64,000 nucleotides of DNA from positions 7,187,001 to 7,251,000 of the forward strand of contig CATNEN010000001.1 of the NCBI GenBank assembly GCA_950097015.1. The letters run 5' to 3'. Both the position numbers and the translations under genes were made by a program. The stretch comes from Macrostomum hystrix. Lineage: Eukaryota > Platyhelminthes > Macrostomidae. Under the pieces are notes generated by a model. It worked only from the letters and a program-made list of their open reading frames with translations. It was not told the origin of the DNA and did not search any database. Below are positions 45,501 to 55,728 of this stretch, one piece after another; position 1 is the first letter of the stretch, and every line of letters starts with the position of its first letter.

Positions 45501-48154
45501 TTTCACCCAGTCACTCGGTGTTTCACCCAGTCACTCGGTGTTTCACCCAGTCACTCGGTGTTTCACCCAGTCACTCGGTGTTTCACCCAGTCACTCGGTG
45601 TTTCACCCTGTCACTCGGTGTTTCACCCTGTCACTCGGTGTTTCACACGTCCTGAAGCCCAGCCAATCCGCACTCTCTCCAGCTAGCCTCGGACGCGAAG
45701 CAGCCTTTCGACAGCTGGCAGGCGGATCCCGTCGTGAAGAATGCTGCGATCACATCCAACGGGTCCCTTACGCCGAACTTTGAGTACATCCTGAGCCTGA
45801 GGGACGCCAAGAACCAGCAATCAGTTAGTAAGGCCAGTGCAAAACGGTCAGCGAAGCACCGAGTACTGGTGCTGGGAGCAGGGCATGTAGCCGCTCCACT
45901 TGTTGAATACCTGCACAGAGACAGCAGTTTGCAAATTACCATAGGTGAGACTCGATGTGAGGTTACTCCAGACGAATCCGCGTTATATTTAACACGCAAC
46001 TAACGAAGCATATCTTAAAGCATATCTGGAATTTTTATTTTTGTCTAAAGTAATTAAATGTTTCTCATTAACTGGGCAGATATTAAATATAAGAACAGAT
46101 ACTGTGAAACTACTGCGTTTCTTTCGCGTCGACAAGGCAGAAAATTTCAGTGAGCACACAATATCAGCATTGATATCGTCAAGCAAACGTCAAAATGGCC
46201 GAATTAAAGTGCGGTGTCTGCAGCGCCCGAGCCTGCAGCTCGAGCTGGGACCCCGGTCTGGGACGCCACTGTGTCGCGAGCACATCGCCAATGAGCTGCA
46301 GAAGGTCACTGAACAGAAGGACAGCCTGCTGACAGGCCGTATCAGCTGTTGAGCAACTTGAATATCGGCCATATTGCGTGGCTTGCTGCTCAAACACTGC
46401 AGGATTCGGTGGAGACTCGTCGAGTCGGGTTGTGAAGGCTGAGTCAGCTGACTGTGACGTCACTCCACTGCCTGAGCCCTGCATCTTCGTGGCTCTTGAT
46501 GCAGGCTGCGCTGACCACCTGTTGGTGACGTCACTTGACGGATCCGTGAGGCTGAAGTGCCACATGAACCTGCACTGGAGAAGGTTAATCACGGGTCTTC
46601 ACTTTGACAGCGAGAGGCAGTTGCTGTTTGTGGCTCAGGCCAAAGCCGTGACCGTGACTGTGACTGATCTGAGCGGAGAGGCGAAGCGTGTGATCACTGC
46701 TGAGTCACTGCATCTGAGCAGCATGGACATTTGGGGCATCGATGGAGACACGGACAAACTTCTCTTACTGAATGATGAATCGAACATGGTGCTCAAAATC
46801 GGGAAGGACTCAGGTGAGCTTCAGAGCTCTCTTCATGTGAGTGTATTCAAGAAGGGTTCCTTATTTAACCTGTATCCGCACGGGAGCAGAGCTCCTTGTC
46901 ATTGCTGACTACAAAAATCTCCGGCTTTGCGTCTTCCGCCTGTGCTGAGTGCATGCTCAGTGCTCAGTGAACTGTAAACTCCGATCTCTATAATTAGATG
47001 TGTAACATTGATTTCGTTTATTTACTGCTTATTAGTAGTACTCGTAACTGATTTACCGATTATGAACACATGATAGCTATTATTGCATTGTGCAGGTGCT
47101 GATGCAGAGCAAATGAAATCAATAAACTGGACATGTCAATATAGTGTGATGCATCAACTGTGTTTCTGTATTTTTGTCACTGAACTCATCTTGTCTGTGT
47201 ACAAACTCACAATTCTGAGACCCCTCCTGACCCGCCACCGATCTCAGCTTCGAATGTTCGGGCTGATGTCGAGTCCTTAGCAACCAAGTACAGCTGCCAG
47301 CCCGTGTTTGCCGACTTGCACAGCCAGCCAGAGCTGGTTGAAGGCCTGATCGAAGATCACAGTCTGGTGATCAGCCTGCTGCCCTATTCGTTTCACAGTC
47401 GAGTACTGAAGATGTGCTTGCGAGCCAAGAAGCACCTGGTTACCGCCTCCTATGCCACCGAGGAGCTGAGACAGCTGTGCGATGAGGCCAAGGAGGCTGG
47501 CATCACAGTGTCCATGGAGAATGGCCTGGATCCGGGAATTGATCACCTGCTGGTCATGGAAGCTCTGGACTCCATCAAGGAGCACGGCGGCACAGTTGAC
47601 AAGTGGGTGCCCTGACTGACCGACACTCCAGTTGGTTGGTTGATTGAGAAGTCGATTGATTAATAGACTGGACAAGTGGTTACGCAATTGGCTCTTTAGC
47701 AGGCAGAAGCAGTTTGACCAATCGTCAACCAGTCAATCAGTCAATCAATCAGCCAGTCAATCAATCAATCAATTGAACAAAAAAACAAAAAATCAATCAA
47801 TCAGAGAATCAATCCATCAACGATTGTACAAAGAAACAAAAAATCAATCAATCAATCAGAGAATCAATCAATCAATCAATCAATCAGAGAATCAATCAAT
47901 CAATCAATTGAACAAAAAACTATAAATCAATCAATCAATCAATCAATCAGAGAATTAATCAATCAATAAATTGAACAAAAAACAATAAATTAATAAATCA
48001 ATCAATAAATCAGAGAAACAATCAATCAATCAAGCAATCAGAGAATCAATCAATCAATCAATTGGACAAAAAAGCAAAAATCAATCAATCCATCAGAGAA
48101 TCAATCAATCAATCAATCAATCAACCAGCCAATCAATCAATCAATTAAACAAAA

Positions 48155-48187
<33 letters not shown>

Positions 48188-48329
48188 CCAGCCAATCAAT
48201 CAATCAATTAAACAAAAAACAATCAATCAATCAATCAATCAATCAATTAAACAAAAAAACAATCAATCAATCAATCAATCAATCAACCAATCAGATAATC
48301 AATCAATCAATCAATCAATTGAATAAAAA

Positions 48330-48367
<38 letters not shown>

Positions 48368-50236
48368 TAAACAAAAAAACAATCAATCAATCAATCAACC
48401 AATCAACCAATCAGAGAATCAATCAATCAATCAATCAATCAACACTCGCAGGTTCGTCAGCTACTGCGGCGGTCTGCCAGCGCCGCAGCATAGCAACAAC
48501 CCGCTGCGGTACAAATTCAGCTGGAGCCCGGAGTCCGCCCTGCTGTCCACCCTGAACGCCTCACGCTACCTGAAGGCTGGCAAAATTGTTGAAATCCCAC
48601 GCGGAGGCCACCTCATGCTGGCTGCCCAGGAGGTGAACTATTTTCCTGGCTTTAATCTGGAAGGCTATCCCAACAGGGACAGCCTGCACTACAGGGACCT
48701 GTACGGCATCGGAGCTGCTCAAACTGTGCTCAGGGGAACCCTGCGCTACCGAGGCTACTCAAACGCAGCCTGGGGACTCATCCAACTCGGTCTGTTGTCT
48801 GAGACGCCTCACGCCAGTCTGCATCCCGAAGGTCCCGACATCAGCTGGAAGCAGCTGCTCTGCCAGCTCGTCGGCAAGCCGCCCGACGTCTTTGTCGGCA
48901 CGCTGAAGGACGCCGTCTTCGCCAGGCTGGGCCGCGACCGGGAGAAGTTTGAGTGCATCGAAGAGCTGGGATTGTTTGAGAATCAGCCGATCGATAAGCG
49001 GCATACTCCGCTTGCCAGCATCAGCAGATTGCTCGCACACAAGCTGAAGCTGCGTGAGTTCCTGCTGCTGGGCTGCACTTCGGGAGCCTCCGCCGCAGAA
49101 CCTGCGACATTCCCAGTTGGGAGAACGCTTTCAGATCCTCCCTGTTGGCAAGGCTCTTTCAGATCCTCAGAGCTAGGAAGGTCGCTTTCAGATCCTCACT
49201 GTTGGGAAGAAGCTTTCAGATCCTCACTGTTGGGAAGGTCGCTTTCAGATCCTCACTGTTGGGAAGAAGCTTTCAGATCCTCATTTTTCGGAAGACATTC
49301 TGAGAAATCAGATCCACGCTTTTTGTGATTACGCCATGAGGTCCTCAAAAAAATAATCAAGACTGAATTTGATTCTATTTTATTCCTGATCCTGAAAAGC
49401 TTTTTCCCATATCGCAGATCCCAACTTCATGTCGAAAATCCCATTCCAGAGCCTCACGAGTCAGACGTGGTCATCATGATCCTGGACTTGTCTTGCCGAT
49501 ATCCCAACGGCACAATGGAGAGCCATGAGATCAGCCTGGTGAAGTACGGCGATCCGAACGGCTACTCAGCGATGGCACTGACTGTCGGCTACCCCACCGC
49601 CATAGCAGCCAAGATGGTGCTCGACGGTAAGCTGCGGGCGACACTGGGTGTCAGTGGGTGTCACACTGTGTGTCAGTGGGTGTCACACTGGGTGACGGTG
49701 AGTAGGCACAAGTGTCAGTGAGTAGGTACAAGTGTCAGTGAGTAGGTACAAGTGAGTAGGTGTCAGTGAGTAGGTACAAGTGAGTAGGTGTCAGTGAGTA
49801 CGTACAAGTGTCAGTGAGTAGGCACAAGTGTCAGTGAGTAGGCACAAGTGTCAGTGAGTAGTCACAAGTGTCAGTGAGTAGGCACAAGTGTCAGTGAGTA
49901 GGCACAAGTGTCAGTGAGTAGTCACAAGTGTCAGTGAGTAGGCACAAGTGTCAGTGAGTAGGCACAAGTGTCAGTAAGTTGTCACAAGTGTCAGTGAGTA
50001 GGCACAAGTGTCAGTGAGTAGGCACAAGTGTCAGTAAGTTGTCACAAGTGTCAGTGAGTAGGCACAAGTGTCAGTGGTACCAAACCCTAACGCCTGTCAT
50101 CTGTCCTCACGCAGAGGAGATCCAATCTCGTGGTCTGGTGCTGCCTCTGTCCATGGACATTTATCGACCGATGCTGAAGCGACTCAAAGCTGAGGGCATA
50201 GCAGCCGTTACCAAGACAACGGAGATCTTGGCTTGA
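39591..50236 (+). CDS. AASS: Alpha-aminoadipic semialdehyde synthase, bifunctional LKR/SDH (10 exons, 937 aa)
   Basis: Mitochondrial bifunctional enzyme of lysine degradation: lysine-ketoglutarate reductase makes saccharopine and saccharopine dehydrogenase yields aminoadipate semialdehyde and glutamate. Exons: 39591-39803, 39916-40251, 41707-42196, 43595-43739, 44006-44117, 45683-45944, 47248-47602, 48452-49053, 49450-49626, 50115-50236; all phases agree. The Arg-rich start ([15 protein letters not shown]) suits a mitochondrial presequence. LKR half: [21 protein letters not shown], Rossmann loop [11 protein letters not shown] (about 224), LINGIYW. SDH half: Rossmann [18 protein letters not shown] (about 493), [60 protein letters not shown]. 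The length is close to human AASS (926 aa). For exon 9 the acceptor at 49448-49449 is chosen over the one at 49416-49417 because only it keeps phase and gives [17 protein letters not shown]. Minisatellites sit in introns 3, 5, 7, 8 and 9; intron 6 holds a pseudogene. Confidence 0.96.
40260..41185. other. Upstream part of AASS intron 2
   Basis: A mixed-composition stretch. From about 40500 it becomes GC-richer, with phrases like gtgtacactcatccaaaccc and gcgaggtgggtgtgttcgtc, unlike ordinary introns here. It could be an undiagnosed mobile element, but no inverted ends or coding motif were found. Confidence 0.35.
41187..41585 (+). mobile_element. tRNA-derived SINE, family A, copy 7 (best-preserved)
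   Basis: Most complete copy: head ggtcggtggcagagcggtta, tcgcgtttgcctctcgcacc, B box agttcgattccacggcgagg; body ggcgcagccgcggagagaag and actgcctgacgatgagaaag; a local duplication of ctgtgtgag/atctg at about 41400-41440; 3' part ctcctgcaattaataataat ending in an (att)n tail. It lies in AASS intron 2 in sense. Confidence 0.92.
42275..42626 (+). mobile_element. tRNA-derived SINE, family A, copy 8
   Basis: Head gagtggcagagcggctaacg, B box gagctcgatcgcgcggcgag; body to cctcgctggctgcgggtcta; 3' end cacagccctcctgcaattaa. The tail tatta runs straight into the 21-bp minisatellite. It lies in AASS intron 3, in sense. Confidence 0.9.
42627..43550. repeat. 21-bp minisatellite in AASS intron 3 with 462-bp higher-order repeat
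   Basis: About 44 copies of a 21-bp unit (ccctatacccaatccaacag plus t, or agcag variant). A rare variant series (cccatactca, cctcatacc) occurs at 42751 and again 462 bp (22 units) later at 43213. The unit is a multiple of three and stop-free in several frames on both strands, so the 325-370-codon frames here are artefacts. Confidence 0.95.
44168..45648. repeat. 20-bp minisatellite in AASS intron 5 with 220-bp blocks
   Basis: About 74 copies of the unit tttcacccagtcactcggtg, very homogeneous. Rare variants recur at 220-bp spacing (ggta at 44600 and 44820; taactcggtg at 44671 and 44891), so part of it spread as 11-unit blocks. All plus frames are open, which produces a false 516-codon frame. 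Confidence 0.96.
46194..46970 (+). pseudogene. Internally deleted copy of the coiled-coil/propeller gene, inside AASS intron 6
   Basis: Starts ATGGCCGAATTAAAGTGCGG, close to the start of the intact gene at 51528, and follows it through gaaggtcactgaacagaagg. It then jumps from ctgctgac to aggccgtatcagctgttgag, removing about 520 bp that correspond to roughly 51676-52197 of the intact gene. The junction gives a stop (tga) just after the jump. Homology resumes in another reading segment (46378 onward: [37 protein letters not shown]) and decays near 46880, where a frame change precedes [13 protein letters not shown] and a stop. An in-frame VT duplication (VTVTVT) is also present. It is surely non-functional as a full protein. 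It sits in sense in the host intron 45945-47247. Confidence 0.85.
47705..48448. repeat. (aatc)n microsatellite array in AASS intron 7
   Basis: Long tetranucleotide array of aatc with periodic interruptions (cagagaatcaatc, aattgaacaaaaaacaat) about every 60 bp, which indicates expansion of a composite unit. It ends right at the acceptor of exon 8 (48451). Confidence 0.94.
49110..49300. repeat. About 28-bp minisatellite in AASS intron 8
   Basis: About six copies of a unit with core ctttcagatcctcactgttg then ggaag, alternating gaagaag and gaaggtcg ends. They lie between the donor at 49054 and the acceptor at 49449. Confidence 0.88.
49640..50085. repeat. 20-bp minisatellite in AASS intron 9
   Basis: About 20 copies of a 20-bp unit (gtgtcagtgagtaggcacaa), with a more irregular start and variants gtaagttgtcacaa and gtgagtagtcacaa in a 60-80-bp pattern. 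It lies in the intron 49627-50114. Confidence 0.92.
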
Positions 50237-51527
50237 GAACATTCTACTCAATTCAAAGAGTCATAAAGAGAGCTGTGTAAATTCATACTTATCATTAATT
50301 TTTAAGCAGCAGGTTCTACTGTGGTCAATTAATTAGGTATTTTGTTGTTTTGGGAATTACTAATTACTTTTATTAAATGCCAACAGTTTTTTCTCTTAAC
50401 TCGAATCCGTTAAGAATTGAATTTCGTTAAGAGAAATGGTTGAGAACAATGCAAAGTGTACTCAATGAATTTCCCATCCTTCATTTATTCCACTGTGTTA
50501 AAAGTTCTTTCTCACATCAAAGGCGTGACCTTTTCTGATGTGCTATTCTGCTACACAAAGTGGCAGTTTTTTTATTTTACCTCAGTTTTCACTTTCATTT
50601 ATGCTACTCACGACAGCAGTAGTGTGATACGGCTGTTAAACCTGATTCAGTTTGTTTTGAGACATTTTTATGAAATTCAAACATATTTGTTCGTTTCCAG
50701 TGAGAATTGCTGTTTTAACTAGCTAATTACTCAAATAACTTCAGAACTTGGCTAACCAAATAGTAACTCACACGCTGTTCCTCTACTGTAAGTAGCACAA
50801 GTCGCATGTGGCTCTCAGCATCTTATTTAATTTATTTCAGCTATTTTTTCTGTGCTTTTTAAGACACCAGCAAAATATATTGAGGAAAGTCATTTTCAAA
50901 GAGCGGTCAGTCTACTCACATTTTGATACATAATTAAACTACTCGGCGATCGCGGTGTGATCGCTTTTCAATTTCCACTTTAACCTGAGGTGAGAATTGA
51001 CACGGTTTGAGCCGTATTTGAGTAGTGACTTGCGGAGATGCACCTTATTCAGTGCAACCAAAGCTAACTTAAAGTAGCTTAACCTCTGCCTTCTGCATGC
51101 CTGCGTGTTTGTGTGTGTGCGTTGGGCCGGGTGTGAGGCGTTGTATGGGGGGTGGGGCGGGTGTTTACCAATGTGAACTCTCGTCCCTCCCTTCAGGCAT
51201 CTAAGTCCTCCCCTGGTTTGGTCTGCTCTGTGCGTGTGCGGGCCTGAGATGAGAGGCCCTCCGGCTGCCGCCCCTTCCCCGCTTGGCTTGCTGCTGTGTG
51301 TGAGGTGCCCGAGTCCAGGGGTCCAGATGGCGCGATAGGCGACTCGCCGGCATGGTGGCATGCCGTTCCTGTGTATGTGCGTCAAGTTTCCCAGGCCTTA
51401 ACTGTTAGTTAGAGTTAAGCTGGGTAAAGTTTATCGAATTGGAGTTAGCGCACACACACTGCTAGGTCAGCATACAATTTTGCAGCTAGACGGTGCCAAG
51501 TATTGCCATCGTGAAGCACCATTCTGA
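50237..51527. other. Spacer between AASS and the coiled-coil/propeller gene
   Basis: The first 700 bp are AT-rich AASS 3' flank. From about 50940 to 51420 the composition shifts to GC-rich with long G/T- and C/T-rich runs (for example gtgtgtgtgcgttgggccgg), which could be a promoter region or an undiagnosed element. A 148-codon minus frame at 50939-51385 lacks domain features and is not called. Confidence 0.4.
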
Positions 51528-53054
51528 ATGGCCGACTCAAAGTGCGGAGTCTGCAGCGCCCGAGCCTGCAGCGAGCCCGTGCTCGAGCTGGGACCCCGGT
51601 CTGGGACGCCACTGTGTCGCGAGCACATCGCCAAGGAGCTGCAGAAGGTCACTGAGCAAAAGGACAGCCTGCTGACGAAGCTGCGCGCTCTCCGTGACTC
51701 GGCTGACAGGGCTCAGCTGCGGCTTGAGCACAGCGCGCTGCAGGCGGAGCTCGAGGAGGCGAGCGACATGTTCGACGCAGTGCAGGAGGCGCTGCAGCTG
51801 TGGAGGCAGCGGACGCTGTCTCGAGTGCAGGCGGTGCTCGACTCGGTCGCCGGTCAGCTGAGAGACGCGGCGGAGGCCGAGCAGTGCGAGAAGGATGTGG
51901 CGACCGCCTGCGATGCTGGAGACATGAGGAGGCTGGCTGAGCTCACTGCCTCTGCCGAGCTGTGGCTGGATGAGGCCACTGAGCGATCGGACCAGTTCGA
52001 TGAGGCTCGATCGAAGCTGCGCGAGCGGCAGAGCTCGGTCCGGCTTGGCCTGAGCAGCGATGCGATCGTCCGGTCAGTGGGAGACGTGGCGGCAGGGGTG
52101 CAGGAGCTGCTCTTCATCACCGACAGGCACATGGCGAGCGTGCTGCGACAGTGCTGGCTGGATGACGCTGAGCACAGCTCAGGGACTCGAGTGTGCCAGG
52201 CCGTTTCAGCTGTGGAGCAAATTGAATATTGCCCATTGTGCGTGGCTTGCTGCTCAAACACTGCAGGATTCGGTGGTGACTCGTCGAGTCGGGTTGTGAA
52301 GGCTGAGTCAGCTGACTGTGACGTCACTCCACTGCCTGAGCCCTGCATCTTCGTGGCTTTTGATGCAGGCTGCGCTGACCACCTGTTGGTGACGTCACTT
52401 GACGGATCCGTGAGGCTGAAGTGCCACATGAACCTGCACTGGAGAAGGTTAATCACGGGTCTTCACTTTGACAGCGAGAGGCAGTTGCTGTTTGTGGCTC
52501 AGGACAAAGCCGTGACTGTGACTGATCTGAGCGGAGAGGCGAAGCGTGTGATCACTGCTGAGTCACTGCATCTGAGCAGCATGGACATTCAGGGCATCGA
52601 TGGAGACAAGGACAAACTTCTCGTAGTGGATGATGAATCGAACATGGTGATCATAATCGGGAAGGACTCAGGTGAGCTTCAGAGCTCTCTTCATGTGAGT
52701 GCATTCAAGAAGGGTTCCTTCTCTGACCTGACTCTGCACGGGAGCAAGATTCTGCTGTTGGACTCAGGAGGCAAAGTGCTCAGGATTTGCAGCATCAGCG
52801 GCCAGCTCATCTCCAGCTACCCGCACAATGAAGAAGCTTTAAACGGGCCAAGGAAAGTCTGCTCAGCCAGCAGAGGTGTGCTGTTCGTCTCAGAGACACG
52901 TGCCACACAGTTCGAGTGTTCTCCAGCACGGGAGCCACGGGAGCCACGTTCTCCAGCACGGGAACTACGGAGATTGAAAATCCGGGAACTATTTGACTCA
53001 TTTTTCTCCCGGCAATATCGAATGGAGAATCGCGTTGAACTCTGTGACAATTAA
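51528..53054 (+). CDS. Single-exon protein with N-terminal Cys/His finger, coiled coil and propeller-like C-terminus (508 aa)
   Basis: An intronless frame in a region where other genes have many introns. The N-terminus ([12 protein letters not shown], then [12 protein letters not shown]) has the C-x2-C and C-x2-H spacing of a small zinc finger like a B-box, but it is incomplete compared with a canonical B-box. Residues about 35-170 are charged and heptad-like (LRLEHSALQAELEEASDMFD), a likely coiled coil. The C-terminal half has NHL/WD-like propeller phrases ([68 protein letters not shown]). This is the order of a TRIM-NHL-type protein without RING, so a regulatory or ligase-adaptor role is only a guess. 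The lack of introns and the partial copy in AASS intron 6 suggest an expanded, possibly retroposed, family. The tail has a short repeat (SPAREPREPRSPAREL). Confidence 0.8.
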   Translation: MADSKCGVCSARACSEPVLELGPRSGTPLCREHIAKELQKVTEQKDSLLTKLRALRDSADRAQLRLEHSALQAELEEASDMFDAVQEALQLWRQRTLSRVQAVLDSVAGQLRDAAEAEQCEKDVATACDAGDMRRLAELTASAELWLDEATERSDQFDEARSKLRERQSSVRLGLSSDAIVRSVGDVAAGVQELLFITDRHMASVLRQCWLDDAEHSSGTRVCQAVSAVEQIEYCPLCVACCSNTAGFGGDSSSRVVKAESADCDVTPLPEPCIFVAFDAGCADHLLVTSLDGSVRLKCHMNLHWRRLITGLHFDSERQLLFVAQDKAVTVTDLSGEAKRVITAESLHLSSMDIQGIDGDKDKLLVVDDESNMVIIIGKDSGELQSSLHVSAFKKGSFSDLTLHGSKILLLDSGGKVLRICSISGQLISSYPHNEEALNGPRKVCSASRGVLFVSETRATQFECSPAREPREPRSPARELRRLKIRELFDSFFSRQYRMENRVELCDN

Positions 53055-53391
53055 GCCGGTAAAAAGGAAGAAGTCTTACAGTTATATTCTACTATAAGTA
53101 GCATCACTGTCATGGTTTCTTTACAGTTTTATTATCGATTTTAGTTCGTTTCGTTGAAAAAAAAATTGAAAGCTGGGCAATTTGCAAGTTAATGTCCGAT
53201 TAACAGCATGTTGGACGCGTGAATCTTATCAATTGAGGAAGTAGGGATTAATGTTGTCTGGATAAGTTGATCGGATTAAGTCATTGATTTGAGCTTTCAC
53301 AAAGCCAAATGAGCTCAACTCAAAGGGCTTACTACGTTGAGCAGAAAAGTATTTTTAAGTGATTCGAGCAACAACGGTCGTGACATTTTCT

Positions 53392-54400
53392 TCACACCGA
53401 AACCGCTCTGGTCATCAGGACAGCGAGGCTGGCTATCCTCACCCAGGAGGTCCAGCTGACTGGCCCGCCAGCCGGGTTGGCCGAGTTGCAGTAGGCCGTG
53501 CTGCAGTTGCGGCAGTTTGAGTAGCTGCTGGAGTAGATTGAGCAGTCGCCGCAGCCAGCGTAGAACAGCTAAGCTCGTATTGACAGGTGAGTGTTTGGGG
53601 TCGTTAGCACTAAGTAGTTAACTGCGTCAAAATGGGCCGATGTGTGTCGAAATTTCACTCACATTTGTCAGCGCAAATTTAACGCTAAACTCGTAGCAGC
53701 TCGGAGTGGCACAGCTGATTCTGCTTCTCTGAGAATATTGAAAATTTCCCGAGCTTGAAAAGCAGCCTATAGCGCCAGTTAACGTGTTGCAGTTGTCAGT
53801 TCGGCACGTTGAGCAGCTTGAGTATTGTGATGTGGAACAGGTGCCACATCCGGCGAAGGAGTACTGCGGATGATATGGTGTACTGACTGACTGACTGACT
53901 GACTGACTGACTGACTGACTGACTGACTGACTGACTGACTAACTGACTGACTGACTGACTGACTGACTGACTGACTGACTGACTGACTGACTGACTGACT
54001 GACTGACTGACTGACTGACTGACTGACTGACTGACTGACTGACTGACTGACTGACTGACTGACTGACTGACTGACTGACTGACTGACTGACTGACTGACT
54101 GACTGACTGACTGACTGACTGACCGACTGACTAGATACTTGCACCCGTTGCCATAGTTACCGCTCCGTATATGTAAGAGTAGCAGGTTGAATCGGAGCTG
54201 GAGCAAGTTGCAGTTGAACCATTGCTGGGAGAAGACACAGCAACCCTGGAGTAGCACGTGAGAGCAAAAATCACATCTGAAAATCGAAAAAAAAACTATT
54301 TTATTCATTCTAGAATCAATTCTACGAAAATCAGTGATTTCACATCTGTCTTACCAGCAATAGCGAGAAGCAGAATACTAGATATCAGGAAATTATTCAT
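53392..54400 (-). CDS. Two-domain Ly6/uPAR-like secreted or GPI-anchored protein (4 exons, 179 aa)
   Basis: Exons 54400-54355, 54276-54161, 53863-53663 and 53568-53392; junction phases 1, 0, 0. A signal peptide (MNNFLISSILLLAIA) is followed by two cysteine-rich domains. Domain 1 starts ALTCYSR and ends YSFAGCGTCSTSQYSSCSTC...DNCN. Domain 2 starts IGCFSSSGNF, has SCYEFSVKF and ends FYAGCGDCSIYSSSYSNCRN with a terminal AYCN. The final CxxxxCN is the Ly6/uPAR hallmark. A hydrophobic C-terminus (SWVRIASLAVLMTRAVSV) suggests GPI anchoring. In both domains an intron falls at phase 0 just before the YxFAGCG / LFYAGCG segment, which points to domain duplication with its intron. It is a paralogue of the gene at 59803-63166. 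Ligand and role are unknown. Confidence 0.85.
53879..54132. repeat. (gact)n microsatellite in a Ly6 intron
   Basis: About 63 copies of gact with two interruptions (aact at 53941, gacc at 54121), in the intron 53864-54160. The minus strand reads Ser-Val-Ser-Gln repeats, an artefact. Confidence 0.96.
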
Positions 54401-54819
54401 TTTTTCTGAGTGATAAAGTAGACTCAACAAAAGAGGCAAGTAGTGCTTTGACCGAAGTTTTCTAAGACGAAAAAATTTGCTCGTGTCTATACGTGAACCC
54501 CTAAAATATACTTGCTGTAAGGTGGATCACATGAGTCCTCTCTGGTTGTCATGGCTACCCTCTAACAGTAAATATAACATCGGCCCTTCAAATACTGCTC
54601 CTATTTGGAGTTCTTTATTTCACAGTTGAAAAGTAAATAAAGGTGTGTTCGCAATGCTGCTACTAATTTTGCTTTAACAAACGAGAGCATGCTAAATGAC
54701 GCTTAGACCCAGACTTTATATGGTAGTGAGAGAGAAGAAAATTGTGTTTATTCAATGGACCTCAGTACACGTGGTATATAATTGGCTCTTTTTATTATTT
54801 AAACGTCTGGATGACTGCA

Positions 54820-55460
54820 TGCCAGCTACGCCGCTGAGGGCTGGGCCAACAGTCACCCAGCCAACAGGGAGTTGAGAAACGACTCGAGTTCATTAGTTGA
54901 GCAGATGAAGAGTGCGGTCAGGCCTCTTAAACCAGAGAACTTCTACTTTCACCCGTTGACTCTGTTGCCTGTGACGGAGCTTCCTGGAGTCACAGAGATT
55001 GATGAAGAAGAGTGGCAATACTATGGCACCTGTGCAGGTGTGTACAGCATTGTAAATCACTGCATGATGGCCCTGCAGAACAACAACTCAGAGCTTGGCC
55101 GCCATGCTGCATTTGAAACTCGCCGAGACTGCGGAGGCTGAGAGACTCGCGACAGAGATGCGACACCATCGCGTGAAAACTCAATGGACAAAGGAAAAAT
55201 TGAAAGCTTTGAGCTGCGACTGGACTCAGTCTGGGCTTGGAGGTTCTGCCTAGCCGCGGATACGCCTCAAAGCATTGAAGATGAGGAGTGGATGCTGAGG
55301 GTGAGGGTGCGGCTGCACAGAAATGGCTCAGCTGACTTTGGTCAACTCATGCCGATGGAGACGGTGATTAAGCAGAGGAACTGCTGTACGCAGGGCAAGC
55401 TATTGTGTTTTCACAAATTCCATCGGAGGCTTCACTTTACATTTTTGGTGAGTTTGCTTG
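54820..55460 (+). pseudogene. Unrecognised coding-like region, probably broken
   Basis: Plus-strand frames at 54872-55141 (phrases LKPENFYFHPLTLLPVTELP, EIDEEEWQYYGTCAG) and 55184-55486 (ESFELRLDSVWAWRFCLAAD, EDEEWMLRVRVRLHRNGSAD) have coding-like composition. They lie in different frames with stops between. A third frame across the gap (LKLAETAEAERLATEMRHHR) is also coding-like, so frameshifts in one old gene, or small missed introns, are possible. I do not recognise the family. Confidence 0.35.
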
Positions 55461-55555
55461 CAAGGCAAATTTACTGGGTTTTATGAATTGTTAAATGCAA
55501 CTACGAAATATTTAGTGCCGAGTACTTTAAAAGGTGCTGCCTTTAAGATGATTAA

Positions 55556-55728
55556 CACTTTCACTGTGCCATGGAGGTTGACTCTCAGGGGCGTAAATTG
55601 CACGACAAGCCCCCAAGCCTTCTCTCCGCGGCTGCGCCACAAATGAATGTCACCTCGACGCGGAATCGAGCTCACGGACCTTGGCGCGAGAGGCAAACGC
55701 CTTTAAACGCTCTGCCACTGACTCCCAA
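55556..55728 (-). mobile_element. Family A SINE, head half only, copy 9 (reverse)
   Basis: Contains the tRNA-like head (reverse: gaatcgagctcacggacctt, aacgctctgccactgactcc) and body to tttcactgtgccatggaggt, but lacks the whole 3' half. This is 3' truncation, unlike the 5' truncation usual for target-primed insertion, so a later deletion is likely. Confidence 0.8.

Noticed and set aside
44136-45783. Open frames of up to 516 codons with [19 protein letters not shown]-like peptides
   Set aside because: Artefact of a 20-bp array that is open in all three plus frames; it lies between AASS exons 5 and 6.
50939-51385. 148-codon minus frame upstream of the coiled-coil/propeller gene
   Set aside because: Low-complexity GC-rich region; the peptide has no domain pattern and no splice context.
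53779-54308. Ser-Val-Ser-Gln repeat proteins on the minus strand
   Set aside because: A (gact)n microsatellite within a Ly6 intron; the real Ly6 exons lie on either side.
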